Below, in pieces: positions 17,658-26,266 of a stretch of 64,000 nucleotides of DNA. The stretch is taken from NCBI GenBank assembly GCA_017302015.1, contig JAFLEE010000012.1, positions 1 through 64,000 of the forward strand, written 5' to 3'. Numbering within the stretch: the first letter of the stretch is position 1; each line of letters begins with the position of its first letter. The notes under the pieces were generated by a model. The model did no database searches, was not told the DNA's origin, and saw nothing but the letters and a program-made list of their open reading frames with translations. Source of the DNA: Spirochaetota bacterium (lineage in GTDB: Bacteria > Spirochaetota > UBA12135 > COTS27 > JAFLEE01). Both the position numbers and the translations under genes were made by a program.

Positions 17658-18596
17658 TCAGGTCTGCCAGGTCAGGGCGAGGTGGTCCCAGGTGCGCTCG
17701 AGGGCCTCGCTAAAATCGAGGGAGGGCTTCCAGCCCGCGTGGGCGGCCAATTTGGAGCAATCGAGTACGTTGGAGAGCACGTCGAAGGGTCGGGCGGGCT
17801 CTTCATGGATGCGGATGGGGAGGCCGGCCTTGTGGGCGAGGGGCGCGAGGGCGGCGAGGAGGTCTTGGTTGCTGTGCCCTCGGCCGCTGCCGATGTTGTA
17901 GATTTCGCCCGGGAGTCCCTCTTCCAGGGCCGCGGCGATCCCCGCGGCCACATCATCGACGTGGAGGTAGTCGCGCACGATGCCCGTCTTCCCGAAGATG
18001 ATGATGTCCTTCCCCTGCATCACTGAGGCCATGGCGGTGGAGACGAAGCCTTGGCCGCGGAAGGGCGCCTGCTCTTCGCCGAACGGGTTCGCCGGGCGGA
18101 CGATGACGAGGGGAAGCCCTTGGTGGTGCCGGTACATCAGCCCATATTTTTCGACGGTGAGCTTGGTGATCCCGTAGGGGGAGATCGGAAAGGTCGGATG
18201 CTTCTCGTCGATGGGAAGGTACTGGGCTTGGCCGTAGACCGTGCCGCCCGATGAGACCAGCACGACCTTCCCCACGCGCCGCTTCACGAGTTCCTCGAAG
18301 AGGCCCACGACCGGGGGCAAATTGCGCAGGATATCGTCGACCGGGTGCTCGAAACTCGTCTTGGGCACCGAGGCGTACGCGAGGTGAACGACCTCATCCA
18401 CCCCCTCGAGGGCCTCATCGAGGGTCGCCGGATCGCTGAAGTCGCCCGTATGGAAAGCGGCCTCCTCCGGCAGGCCCGAGGGGGGTCGGCTCCCGATATC
18501 GAGCACGGCGACCCGACGCCGGCCCGCGAGGGCCCGGGCCACGGCGCGGCCGATGAACCCGCCGCCGCCGATGAGGAGGGTGCTTCTGGTGCTCAT
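17658..18596 (-). CDS. NAD-dependent epimerase/dehydratase (UDP-glucose 4-epimerase-like)
   Basis: 312 aa extended SDR. It starts with LIGGGGFIGRA (cofactor loop GxxGxxG, residues 8-18), then HLAYAS, the catalytic Ser in VSSGGTVYG and Tyr/Lys in YGITKLTVEK, and the RPANPFG substrate-loop motif. The GalE-like order and length suggest C4 epimerisation or reduction of a nucleotide sugar. It is the second gene of the operon, 30 bp after the ColD-like 3-dehydratase, so it may act on the keto-deoxy-sugar that enzyme makes. It is shorter than classical GalE (about 338 aa), and the substrate is not certain. Confidence 0.83.
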   Translation of the reverse strand: MSTRSTLLIGGGGFIGRAVARALAGRRRVAVLDIGSRPPSGLPEEAAFHTGDFSDPATLDEALEGVDEVVHLAYASVPKTSFEHPVDDILRNLPPVVGLFEELVKRRVGKVVLVSSGGTVYGQAQYLPIDEKHPTFPISPYGITKLTVEKYGLMYRHHQGLPLVIVRPANPFGEEQAPFRGQGFVSTAMASVMQGKDIIIFGKTGIVRDYLHVDDVAAGIAAALEEGLPGEIYNIGSGRGHSNQDLLAALAPLAHKAGLPIRIHEEPARPFDVLSNVLDCSKLAAHAGWKPSLDFSEALERTWDHLALTWQT

Positions 18597-18626
18597 GGCG
18601 CTAACTTCCCAAGCCCCCCGCGGGCG

Positions 18627-19802
18627 TCAATAATGGCTCAGGGCGCTCGAAAGGATCTCCAGGTCGTTGGCGGTGAGTTCGGGGTAATTCCCGAAATAGA
18701 CCCCGTTGAAGTGGACGAGGTCCGCCCCGGGGAGCTCGAAGGATTCGGAGACGTACTTCTTGAAGAACGGCTGCCGCGCCAGATTGCCGGCGATCATGGG
18801 GCGGATCTCGACGCCGGCGCCGCTGAGTTGGAGGATGTACTTCTCGCGGAGTTCCGGCGTCTTGCAGAGCACGGGGAAGGCGAAATTGCTCAGCAGGGTG
18901 ATGTGGTCGTGCTTGAGGGTGAACAGGTCGGGGTTGGCCGCGACGATCTTCTCGAGGCGAAGGTAATTGGCCTCGCGGGCCCGGATCATGGCGTCGAGGG
19001 CGGGGAGCTGCAGGAGACCGAGGAAGCCGGTGATCTCGGTGGGGCGCAGGTTGTAGCCCAAGTCGTAGAAGGCGTACTTGCCCTGGAACTCGTCGGGGAT
19101 CTTGAAACGCCGCCGCCATTTGAGTTGGCGGTCGGAACTCAGGTTGCGGTCCCAGCCGTTGGCGCGCACGATGCGCAGCATCTCGGCGAGTTCCTCGTCG
19201 GAGGTGAGGACCATGCCGCCCTCGATGGTCGACATGTGGTGGGCGACGAAGAAGGAGTGGGAGGAGGCGAGGCCGAAGGTGCCCGTGGCCCCCGCGGGAA
19301 GCTCCGTGCCCAGGGCTTCGCAATTGTCCTCCAGCAGGACCGCGCCGCCTTCGCGGCAGGTCTTGCGGATCTGGTCGAGATCGCCGGCGAACCCGAGGAC
19401 GTTGGTGATGAAGACCGCCTTGAGCCCGTGGCTGCGGATCGCCGCGCTCACGTGGGACGACATGGTGTTGAGGGTGAGGGGGTCGCAATCCAGGGGGACC
19501 GGGGAGAGGCCGAGTTGCAGGATCGGCATGACGTTGGTCGACCAGGTGACCGCCGAGAAGCCCACCTTGTCGCCCCGCTTCAGGCGGCCCAGGTTGAGGA
19601 GCGCCTGGAGCATGGCCAAATTGGCGCTGCCGCCGCTATTGAAGAGCACGGCATCGGCCATCTTCTGGCGTTTGGCGAACGCCTGCTCGAACTCCATGCA
19701 TTTCATGTCCATGGAGAGGCGGGGGCTCTGCAGGATAAAGTCGGCGAGGGCCTTCCGGGTGGCCAGTTCGTTGGAAAAGGCGGATTTCATCAGGGGGATC
19801 AT
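18627..19802 (-). CDS. ColD-like PLP-dependent sugar 3-dehydratase (DegT family)
   Basis: 391 aa, the length of GDP-4-keto-6-deoxymannose 3-dehydratase (ColD, about 388 aa) and shorter than the iron-sulfur E1/RfbH enzymes. The DegT fold is clear: NSGGSANL phosphate loop (residues 55-62), LEDNCEALG near 157-165 with the PLP-binding Asp. The usual Schiff-base lysine is replaced by histidine: SFFVAHHMSTIEGG puts His188 where aminotransferases have Lys. That Lys-to-His change defines the ColD/E1 dehydratases, which remove the C3 hydroxyl to give 3,6-dideoxy sugars. Gmd, which makes ColD's substrate, is encoded at 41384-40311. It is the first gene of its operon, with TATAAT 6 nt before the ATG. 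Confidence 0.85.
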   Translation of the reverse strand: MIPLMKSAFSNELATRKALADFILQSPRLSMDMKCMEFEQAFAKRQKMADAVLFNSGGSANLAMLQALLNLGRLKRGDKVGFSAVTWSTNVMPILQLGLSPVPLDCDPLTLNTMSSHVSAAIRSHGLKAVFITNVLGFAGDLDQIRKTCREGGAVLLEDNCEALGTELPAGATGTFGLASSHSFFVAHHMSTIEGGMVLTSDEELAEMLRIVRANGWDRNLSSDRQLKWRRRFKIPDEFQGKYAFYDLGYNLRPTEITGFLGLLQLPALDAMIRAREANYLRLEKIVAANPDLFTLKHDHITLLSNFAFPVLCKTPELREKYILQLSGAGVEIRPMIAGNLARQPFFKKYVSESFELPGADLVHFNGVYFGNYPELTANDLEILSSALSHY

Positions 19803-19808
19803 GGAGGG

Positions 19809-19814
19809 ATTATA
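19809..19814 (-). promoter_or_regulatory. consensus -10 box (TATAAT) of the 19802 operon, leaderless
   Basis: A perfect TATAAT on the minus strand ends 6 nt before the ATG at 19802, so the expected transcription start falls on or next to the start codon. The -35 region (TTTCTC at 17 bp) is poor. No Shine-Dalgarno sequence is possible in the transcript. Confidence 0.6.
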
Positions 19815-19873
19815 TTCTGTGGCCGGGCACGGAGAAAGGGCGCGGTTTTCCGGGCGGGGCCGGGGTCGGGCGG

Positions 19874-19902
19874 TTGCTCCCTCCGTGGAATCTGGTTAGA
19901 AT
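19874..19902 (+). promoter_or_regulatory. promoter of the GT61 gene
   Basis: TTGCTC (19874-19879), 17 bp spacer, TAGAAT (19897-19902). It would give a leader of about 105 nt before the ATG at 20013. The leader carries a perfect 8 bp inverted repeat ACGCCGCC (19904-19911) / GGCGGCGT (19927-19934). It is divergent from the 19802 operon. Confidence 0.45.
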
Positions 19903-20012
19903 CACGCCGCCGCAGAAAAGACGCTAGGCGGCGTGCTTCGGCGCGTCGCCATCCCGGCCGCGGGGGGCGATGCCTCCCGCTTTTTCGCGTATCCCGGTGG
20001 CCCCAAAAGCTT

Positions 20013-21113
20013 ATGAAAATCCCCCGCTTCCTTCGCCCCTTGCTCCCCATCGCCCGTGCGCTGCGGTCCCTCGACAACGCCCTCTGGCGTCCCGTGCCCG
20101 AGCGCGTGGCCCGGGCCCACCGCGTCCACCACCGCACGGGACGTCCCTTCGCGCACCATTCCGTGGAAGGGCTGGAACCCCGGATCGCCGCGCGCTTCTT
20201 GCAGAGCAATAGCTACGAGCAGGAGGAGCACCTGCTCAAGTTCCCCGGTCCGCTGCGCCTAGAGCCGGCACGCGGTTGGGGCATCACCGAAGACCGGCGC
20301 CTTTTCTGGGAGGCCATCCCCTTTTCCCGGACCGACCGGCCCCCGAGGCCCTCCTATGTCTTGGACCGGCTCCGGCCGCCGCCCCGCAAACGCGTCGACT
20401 CTGTCGTGGCGGGCCGCTATTGGATGCACAATTATTTCCATTTCTTTAACGACTTTCTCGGGTCCCTGCTGCTTTGCGAGTCCCTCGGGGTACCGCCGGA
20501 GGTGCCGGTGGTGGTCCCCGATTCGGTCCTGCGCCTCCCGTTCTTCCAATACGCCGCGGCGCATTTCGTCCCTTTGGCCCGCCGCCCCATCCTCGTCCAG
20601 GGCGCGGAACACCTGTGGGTGAGCGGCACCGCTTGGTTTCCCAAGGTGATGCCGAACCGGCGCGCGCTTTGGGACGGCGTCCTCGACGCCCTCGAACTGC
20701 CCTCGGTGGATTCCACGGAGGAGGTCGACCTCTTCGTGCACCGCCGGGGGGCCCACGTGCGGGGCCTGGCCAACGAGGCCCAGATCCTGGAACGCGCGTC
20801 GCGCGAGGGGTTCCAGATCGTCGATCCGGGCGCCCTGGGCGTCGCCGACCAAATGCGCCTCTTCCGCAGGGCCCGTAGGGTCGTGGGCGTGCACGGGGCG
20901 GGGCTCTCGAATGTCGCCTTCCGCCGGGGGGCGCCCCTCGATCTCCTCGAGATTTTTCCCGAAACCCTCATCGCGCCCCATTATTTCTGGCTCTGCCGGG
21001 AATACGGATACGGCTACCGGGCGCTCCTGGGGGGGCCGGAACGGGGGGGGCGTTTCTCGCTCGACCCCGATGCGCTGGCGCGGGCCCTGGAGGGCCTCAG
21101 GCGGTCGCGGTAG
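20013..21113 (+). CDS. glycosyltransferase family 61
   Basis: 366 aa. The GT61 (DUF563) pattern is present: NYFHFFNDFLGSLLL near residue 137, a middle segment with VDLFVHRRGAHVRGLANE (a basic stretch, nucleotide-binding side), and near the C-terminus VVGVHGAGLSNVAF, the family's HGAGL motif, followed by LLEIFPE. Bacterial GT61 members add sugars to surface glycans. The ATG at 20013 was chosen because the long upstream in-frame extension is antisense to the ColD-like gene. It converges with the O-antigen ligase-like gene with a 17 bp overlap. Confidence 0.82.
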   Translation: MKIPRFLRPLLPIARALRSLDNALWRPVPERVARAHRVHHRTGRPFAHHSVEGLEPRIAARFLQSNSYEQEEHLLKFPGPLRLEPARGWGITEDRRLFWEAIPFSRTDRPPRPSYVLDRLRPPPRKRVDSVVAGRYWMHNYFHFFNDFLGSLLLCESLGVPPEVPVVVPDSVLRLPFFQYAAAHFVPLARRPILVQGAEHLWVSGTAWFPKVMPNRRALWDGVLDALELPSVDSTEEVDLFVHRRGAHVRGLANEAQILERASREGFQIVDPGALGVADQMRLFRRARRVVGVHGAGLSNVAFRRGAPLDLLEIFPETLIAPHYFWLCREYGYGYRALLGGPERGGRFSLDPDALARALEGLRRSR

Positions 21114-22401
21114 CGGGCGGGGCCGCGCCGCGCTTGTGGAGGAGCACCCCGAGGATCAGGCCCACGAACGGCAGGCTCAGGGGGACGCTCATCATCAGGA
21201 TCGCGGAGAGCGCGAAGAACACCATCAGCCGCTCGCGCACGCTGAGCGCGTCGGCGCGGAAGATGATCCAGGTCACCGTGGCCGGGATGACCAGGCCGGG
21301 CAGGCCGAGTTCGAACACGGCCCCGCCGTAGCCGCTCATGATCCGGTTGAAGCGCGCCTGGGTATTGATCAGGTCCGGGAAGGCGGCCAGGCCGGCGGAA
21401 AAAAATTCTCCGAATGTGCCATAACCATTCGGCATGGGGAAATCGCGCAGGAATCCGTAGAGCGAGAAGAGGACGTGCGAGAAGCGCTCGTTGAGCGAGG
21501 TGTCGGTGCGCAGGAGGCCCGCCGGCCCCGTGCTGGCGTAGTCGATGACCCGGAGGATCCGGGAGCCGGGGGGGAAGAGGAAGCCGGGCCGGAAGAGGAT
21601 GGGGAGGGAGAGGGCCAGGATGGTGGGCACGGCGAGGTCCCTCGGGCGGCGCACGCGGAGCAGCAGGCCGAGGAAGCCGAGCAGCAGCAGGATGAAGATC
21701 GCCATGGTCGATTTGGTGAGGAAGACGAGTTCGAAGAGGAGGGCCGCGTAGAGCCACAGGCGGCGGTCGCGTTCGATGAACAGCAGGAGGAGGTAGAAGA
21801 GGATCACGAGGCCGAAGAAGGTGGGCTCCGGGCTGAAACTCTCCACCCCGCGCCCCCCGTAGCCGTTGATGTTCCCGCGCAGGACCAATGCGGTGACGAT
21901 GGTGGGGGAAACGAATTTCTGGATGACCCCGATGGCGCCCCAGAGCAGGATGCCCGGCGCCAGCCACGCCTTCATGCGCCCGAAGCCGCCTTGGAGCACG
22001 AAGTAAACGGCGAGGGTCATGCTGAACACGCCCAAGTAGTTGGCGAGGCTTCGCAAGGCGTCGAAGGTGATGGGAAAGGCGAAGAGGATGACCACGGAAT
22101 AGAGCGCGCAGAAGAGGAGGGGCAGGAGGGGGAGCGGCATGGGGCGGCGCTGGACCACCAGGAAATAGATGAGGAAGCCCCCGCTCATGAGGAGGGCATT
22201 GGGTTGGAGATCGGTCGGGATGGGGAGGATCCGGATGTACGGGAAGAAGATGAAGAGGAAGAACAAGCCCTCGAGGGCGCCACGGGGCGCCCGGAGGGTT
22301 TCCCGCGCGGCCAGCCGCGCCCCGTGCGGCAGGCGTTTCGCCCAGTCGAGGAGGCGGGGCCAAGGTCCGCCCGCGGTCCCCTCGCGCCCTTGCGGCGTCA
22401 A
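21097..22401 (-). CDS. O-antigen ligase/polymerase-like membrane protein
   Basis: About 434 aa with roughly 11 membrane helices. The large loop near residues 150-165 contains GRGVESFSPEPTFFG, similar to the conserved periplasmic loop of Wzy_C/RfaL-type proteins, which polymerise or ligate lipid-linked O-units at the periplasmic face. The proposed TTG start overlaps the ABC-transporter stop (TTGA); the first recognisable helix (LFFLFIFFPYI) lies before the next in-frame ATG, so a start there would delete a helix. It is third in the operon SGNH - ABC transporter - ligase. Whether it is the polymerase or the ligase cannot be decided from sequence. Confidence 0.72.
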   Translation of the reverse strand: MTPQGREGTAGGPWPRLLDWAKRLPHGARLAARETLRAPRGALEGLFFLFIFFPYIRILPIPTDLQPNALLMSGGFLIYFLVVQRRPMPLPLLPLLFCALYSVVILFAFPITFDALRSLANYLGVFSMTLAVYFVLQGGFGRMKAWLAPGILLWGAIGVIQKFVSPTIVTALVLRGNINGYGGRGVESFSPEPTFFGLVILFYLLLLFIERDRRLWLYAALLFELVFLTKSTMAIFILLLLGFLGLLLRVRRPRDLAVPTILALSLPILFRPGFLFPPGSRILRVIDYASTGPAGLLRTDTSLNERFSHVLFSLYGFLRDFPMPNGYGTFGEFFSAGLAAFPDLINTQARFNRIMSGYGGAVFELGLPGLVIPATVTWIIFRADALSVRERLMVFFALSAILMMSVPLSLPFVGLILGVLLHKRGAAPPATATA

Positions 22402-24104
22402 TCGGCACCGCCGAGGTGGATGCGTTCGTCCGCATGGACGAGGATGCCGTCGCGGTGGGAGACGATGAGGACGGTGGTCTTGTTCTTGTACTCGGCGAGG
22501 ACGGTGGAGATCTCGCGCTCCGTATCGGCGTCGAGGTTGGCGGTCGCCTCGTCGAGCACGAGCACCTCGGGGCGGGCGAGGAGCGCCCGCGCGAGGCAGA
22601 GGCGCTGCTTCTGCCCGGCCGAGAGGCCATCCCCGTTCTCGTTGAGGAGGTAGGAGAGCCCTTCGGGCCTGGAGGCGAGCCATCCATCCATGCGCAGCGC
22701 CTTGAGGATCCCGGTGAACTCGGACGGGGACGGTTCCCACCGCAAGCCGTAGCGGAGATTGTCGAGGACGCTCCCCGCGATGAGGAAGGGTTCGGCGCCC
22801 ACATAGCCGAATCGGATGGCGTCGGTCGGCCGCGGCCGGCCCTCGGCATCGGCCCACCACAGGCTCCCGGAGGTCGGGTGGAGAACCCCCATGATCAGCG
22901 CCAACAGGGTGCTCTTCCCGCTCCCGCTGGGCCCGACGATGGCGAGTTGCGCGCCCACGCCGAGTTTCAAGTTCCAACGGGAAAGGGTATCCGCGTCGTT
23001 GCCGCGGTAGCGGTAGGTGAGATTTTCCGCGTTCAGGGAAAGCGGGCACCAGTCGGGGACGCCCGCCTGCGTACGGGTGGCCGCCGGAGTCGGGGCGGCC
23101 CGCCCCGCGGGGGAGAATGCCTGGCGCCGTTCGGCCGGATCGAAACCGAGGAAATATTGGTGGGCGAGTTTGAATTGGGGGAAAAGTTGGACGAGGCTGC
23201 CCAGGTAGGTGACCGTGGAGCCCATGCATTGGGAGAGGCGAACGAATAGATAGAGGAACGACAACAGGACGGGCACGGGCGTGAGGAATTGGGAACGGCT
23301 GAGCACCACGATGGCGACCAGGAGCACGATGCCCAGGAGCGGGGTGAGGACGGCGCTGGTGGAGGCCACCCACGCCATGCCGACGGAATGGTCCTGGTAA
23401 CGTTTGGCCGAGCCGACGAGATGCCGGTGTTCCTCCCCCCGGAGGTCCATGACGCGGATGAGGAGGAGGTTGCGGGCGATGCGCTCGACCCCGCGCGCCA
23501 GGGCGAGGTACTCGTTGGGGATGTTCGTGGCGATGGAGGCGACCTTGCGGTTGAGCAGGAGCACGACGATGCCGACCAGACCGAAGCCCGCCAGGCCGAC
23601 GAGGGCCTCCTTCCAGGCGAGGGTGAAGATCAGGCTGAGGATGACGGTGATCTGGATCAGGTTGGAGAGGAATTGGGCCACCACGAAGCAGAAACTCGAC
23701 GCCTTCGGGAAGAGTTCCCCCAGGAGGGTGTTGATGCGCGAGGCGATGACGGCTTCGCCCCGCGTGCGCAGGAGCATATCGAAGGCGGCCAGGCGCCGAA
23801 GCCTGAAGTTCATGCGTTCATTGGCGTAGGTGGCCGAGACGTTCACGATGAGTTGCCCCCCGGCGCGCAGGGTGGCGACGCCCACCATCGCGAAGACCAG
23901 GAAGGTGGGGCTGAAATCGAGTTGGCCTAGGGGCCCGAAGGTCACGGGAATCTGGATGAGGCCCATGCTCTTGAGGAAGGCCTGGATGAAGACGGCGATC
24001 GCGGAGTCCACGAGGGAGAGGGCCACGCTCCCGAAGCCCGAGAAGAGGAACCAGACCGAAGTCTCGCGGCCGATGAAGGAGAAGAAGAGGCCGAGCCTTC
24101 TCAT
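22398..24104 (-). CDS. ABC half-transporter (ATPase plus permease), MsbA/PglK-like
   Basis: 568 aa. An N-terminal membrane domain with about six helices (residues 1-310) is followed by a nucleotide-binding domain: Walker A GPSGSGKST near residue 395, signature LSAGQKQR, Walker B VLVLDEATA and the switch His in VSHRD. Half-transporters of this design in polysaccharide clusters (PglK, WlaB, MsbA) flip lipid-linked glycans as homodimers. No Wzx-type flippase was recognised in the window, so this is the best candidate exporter of the repeat unit. It overlaps the SGNH hydrolase stop (ATGA) and the ligase start by 4 bp each. Confidence 0.9.
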   Translation of the reverse strand: MRRLGLFFSFIGRETSVWFLFSGFGSVALSLVDSAIAVFIQAFLKSMGLIQIPVTFGPLGQLDFSPTFLVFAMVGVATLRAGGQLIVNVSATYANERMNFRLRRLAAFDMLLRTRGEAVIASRINTLLGELFPKASSFCFVVAQFLSNLIQITVILSLIFTLAWKEALVGLAGFGLVGIVVLLLNRKVASIATNIPNEYLALARGVERIARNLLLIRVMDLRGEEHRHLVGSAKRYQDHSVGMAWVASTSAVLTPLLGIVLLVAIVVLSRSQFLTPVPVLLSFLYLFVRLSQCMGSTVTYLGSLVQLFPQFKLAHQYFLGFDPAERRQAFSPAGRAAPTPAATRTQAGVPDWCPLSLNAENLTYRYRGNDADTLSRWNLKLGVGAQLAIVGPSGSGKSTLLALIMGVLHPTSGSLWWADAEGRPRPTDAIRFGYVGAEPFLIAGSVLDNLRYGLRWEPSPSEFTGILKALRMDGWLASRPEGLSYLLNENGDGLSAGQKQRLCLARALLARPEVLVLDEATANLDADTEREISTVLAEYKNKTTVLIVSHRDGILVHADERIHLGGAD

Positions 24105-24817
24105 GCCGCCCCCAGCCGTTCCCGGATGGCGCGCGCGAGGAGATCCGCCAGGCGGCCCTGGCCCCGGGCGCTTAAATGCATGCCGTCCTCGAGCAAGTCT
24201 TCATCGGGGCGGAACAGGGCGTAGAGGTCGATGAATTCCGCCCGGAACTCCCCGGCGAGGGACTGTAGCGCATCGTTATACCGGCGGATGTTCGCGTCGT
24301 AGCCGTAGGACCTCGACTCGTTCCGCGCCGTGGTGGGGGGGATGCCGACCACGACGAAGGCGCACTTGGGGTTCGCCTGCAGGGCCGCGGCGAAGGTGCG
24401 GCGGAGGGAAGCGAGGAACTCGGGGATCGGCACGTAGACTTTCGGGAACCAGCGGGTGAGCCGGTGGCGTTGGGAGGAAACAACGCGCAGCAGGGGCCGA
24501 CGGAGGAGGGCGGGGAGCTTCCCCACGAGCCACTTTTGGCGCTCCGTGAAAATTCGGGGTGCGGCGTCGACGATCCCGAGGTGGATGGCGAGGAGGTCGG
24601 GGGCGAGCATAAGCACATCGTCGTAGTCATTGAGCCGGCTCTGCCAACGGGTATGGTTGCTGCGTCGGTGGCGGGGGAACACGCGGTGGGGCCAGAGCCG
24701 GCCGGTGAGAAGGTAGGGATAGGTGCTTTCGAGGGGCACCTCGGGGCGCGGCATTCCCAGACTATCCCCCACGAGGACGATTTTTTTGATGGGGGATTCG
24801 GGGTTCGGGGCCGTCAT
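24101..24817 (-). CDS. SGNH/GDSL-type hydrolase
   Basis: 238 aa from the ATG at 24817. Block I is VLVGDSLG (residues 15-22, catalytic Ser). Block III is replaced by HLGIVDAAPR rather than GxND, a variant found in SGNH proteins of polysaccharide clusters. Block V is DGMHLSARG, giving the Asp-x-x-His pair. Such enzymes remove or transfer O-acetyl or similar ester groups on glycans. A GTG at 24904 is an alternative start: it lies 5 nt after a consensus -10 box, but it would add 29 low-complexity residues. First gene of the operon with the ABC transporter and ligase. Confidence 0.75.
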   Translation of the reverse strand: MTAPNPESPIKKIVLVGDSLGMPRPEVPLESTYPYLLTGRLWPHRVFPRHRRSNHTRWQSRLNDYDDVLMLAPDLLAIHLGIVDAAPRIFTERQKWLVGKLPALLRRPLLRVVSSQRHRLTRWFPKVYVPIPEFLASLRRTFAAALQANPKCAFVVVGIPPTTARNESRSYGYDANIRRYNDALQSLAGEFRAEFIDLYALFRPDEDLLEDGMHLSARGQGRLADLLARAIRERLGAA

Positions 24818-24909
24818 GGAGGCGGGGGAGGGCGGATGACGATGGGGTGGCGCGGGCCGGTCGGGGGCGGGGATTCTCACCCGCCCGAAGGGCCCCAGAC
24901 GCACCGCCG

Positions 24910-24938
24910 ATTATAGCCGACTCTCATCTTTATTTCCA
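24910..24938 (-). promoter_or_regulatory. sigma70-type promoter of the SGNH-ABC-ligase operon
   Basis: On the minus strand: TGGAAA (24938-24933), 17 bp spacer, TATAAT (24915-24910). Transcription should start near 24903, giving either a leader of about 86 nt to the ATG at 24817 or a leaderless message from the GTG at 24904. Confidence 0.65.
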
Positions 24939-24981
24939 CCGCAGGGAGGGCGGGGGAGGCCGCAGCGTGGGTGCTTGCGCC

Positions 24982-26139
24982 TCAGGCGCCCGGCTTGACT
25001 CGGGGCGCGCCCAATTGTTCCCGGAGTTCGTCGAAGGTACGGAGGAAGAGGATCTTCCCGCCGGATTCCTGCCGAAGGTGCTCGATGAACGAATCTCGCA
25101 ATCTCGGCTCTTTCCACGTCACCAGATGGGCGAGGCAGAGCGCGCGCACGCCGGGGCGCTTGGCGTAATACGTGAGCACCGGGGAGGAAACGCTCATGAC
25201 GAGCGTGACCGAGGGCGCCAGCCATTCGGCGGGGGTATAGCGGGAAACCGTGCGATCAAGGGGGATATCGCCGAGGAAGTCCACGATGGCGCCGGGATGC
25301 TCCTTGAAATGGAGGTGGAAATCGCGCACGAAGGCCAAGAGGGCGCGGTAGGTGTTCTTGGCATAGTAGAGGTCGACGGCGGATTCCGACCCTTCCCCCA
25401 AGAACAGGGCGTCGAGGCCCTCGGGCGCGACGAAGTCCTCCGGCGTCGGGGCCTCCGCGCAACCGCCGATCCCGGGAACGAGAATCACCCGATGGCGGCG
25501 GAAAAACCCGGGGCCCGCGGAGGGGCTCTCGAAATGGTTGGTATCGATGAAGTCGACCTGAAACCCGTAGAAGGCGCCGTAGATCATCTTTTTCAGGAGC
25601 CGCTTCGGCGTGAGAGGCAGCACGAAGGAACGTTCCGTGGCCCGGAAGGAACTGGAGAAATAGAGCCGCCGCCCCCGACGGAGGCGGGCGAGGAGGCTGA
25701 GTCCGGTGAGGTCGAGGGCGGGGGTGATGAACAGGAGGTCAGAATCGGGCCCGATGCGGGCCTCCAATTCGCGGGCGGTCCGCGCGAGGGCGAAGCGGAA
25801 AGGGAAATAGAGTTTCACGAGGGCGAAGGCGAGGGAAAAAGGGTTTCGGATCTTGAAGAGGGCATCGAGGGTGTCGCGGAATTGGAAGGCGTGCTGTTCC
25901 CAACCCATGAGATCGCAGAGTTTCCAAACATCGGGGTGGCGGCTGAAGGCCGCGGCTGGAATCCCCCGGTTGAGGAGGTGGACCAAGGGCTTCACCCCGA
26001 GGTAGGAGGGCACGAGGACCCAGATCTTTCGGCCGCGGCGGGCGAGTCCCTCGAGGGATTCCACGGGCCAGGGTCCCCGATCGAGGGATTGTTCCCGCAT
26101 GAGTTGGTCGAAGAAGAAGGATTTTTCTGGATGGGCCAC
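24982..26139 (-). CDS. putative GT-B glycosyltransferase, sialyltransferase-like HP and SS motifs
   Basis: About 385 aa from a proposed GTG (26139); a downstream ATG at 26100 is possible. I do not firmly recognise the family. Visible features are an N-terminal Rossmann-like strand KIWVLVPSYLG, a central DLLFITPALD, then a C-terminal half containing HFKEHPG and, later, SVSSPVLTYYAKRPG. A K/E-HP motif followed by a Ser-Ser motif is the pattern used for CMP-sugar binding by bacterial sialyl- and polysialyltransferases. A NeuB/NeuA-type operon starts 1.2 kb away, so a role in transferring its CMP-activated product is attractive but inferred. The N-terminus is uncertain because the start has no Shine-Dalgarno site. 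Confidence 0.5.
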   Translation of the reverse strand: MAHPEKSFFFDQLMREQSLDRGPWPVESLEGLARRGRKIWVLVPSYLGVKPLVHLLNRGIPAAAFSRHPDVWKLCDLMGWEQHAFQFRDTLDALFKIRNPFSLAFALVKLYFPFRFALARTARELEARIGPDSDLLFITPALDLTGLSLLARLRRGRRLYFSSSFRATERSFVLPLTPKRLLKKMIYGAFYGFQVDFIDTNHFESPSAGPGFFRRHRVILVPGIGGCAEAPTPEDFVAPEGLDALFLGEGSESAVDLYYAKNTYRALLAFVRDFHLHFKEHPGAIVDFLGDIPLDRTVSRYTPAEWLAPSVTLVMSVSSPVLTYYAKRPGVRALCLAHLVTWKEPRLRDSFIEHLRQESGGKILFLRTFDELREQLGAPRVKPGA

Positions 26140-26229
26140 GTGGGGAGCGCTGGGGATCCGGTGGCGATCCCCGAGGCGGCGGTATGATAACCTGCGGCGC
26201 GGGGCCCGGCGAGGGGACGCGCCGATTGC

Positions 26230-26259
26230 TTGGACAATTCGCACGTCCACCGTTATAAT
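26230..26259 (+). promoter_or_regulatory. promoter of the Wzz-like gene, leaderless
   Basis: TTGGAC (26230-26235), 18 bp spacer, consensus TATAAT (26254-26259). The ATG is at 26267, seven nucleotides after the -10 box, so the transcript should begin at the start codon. No ribosome-binding site is present. Confidence 0.75.
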
Positions 26260-26266
26260 CCCGTCC

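Noticed and set aside
21097-23373. Extended N-terminus of the O-antigen ligase-like frame up to 23373
   Set aside because: The extension is antisense/out-of-frame to the ABC transporter gene and has Arg/Pro-rich low-complexity sequence. The TTG at 22401 is a better start.
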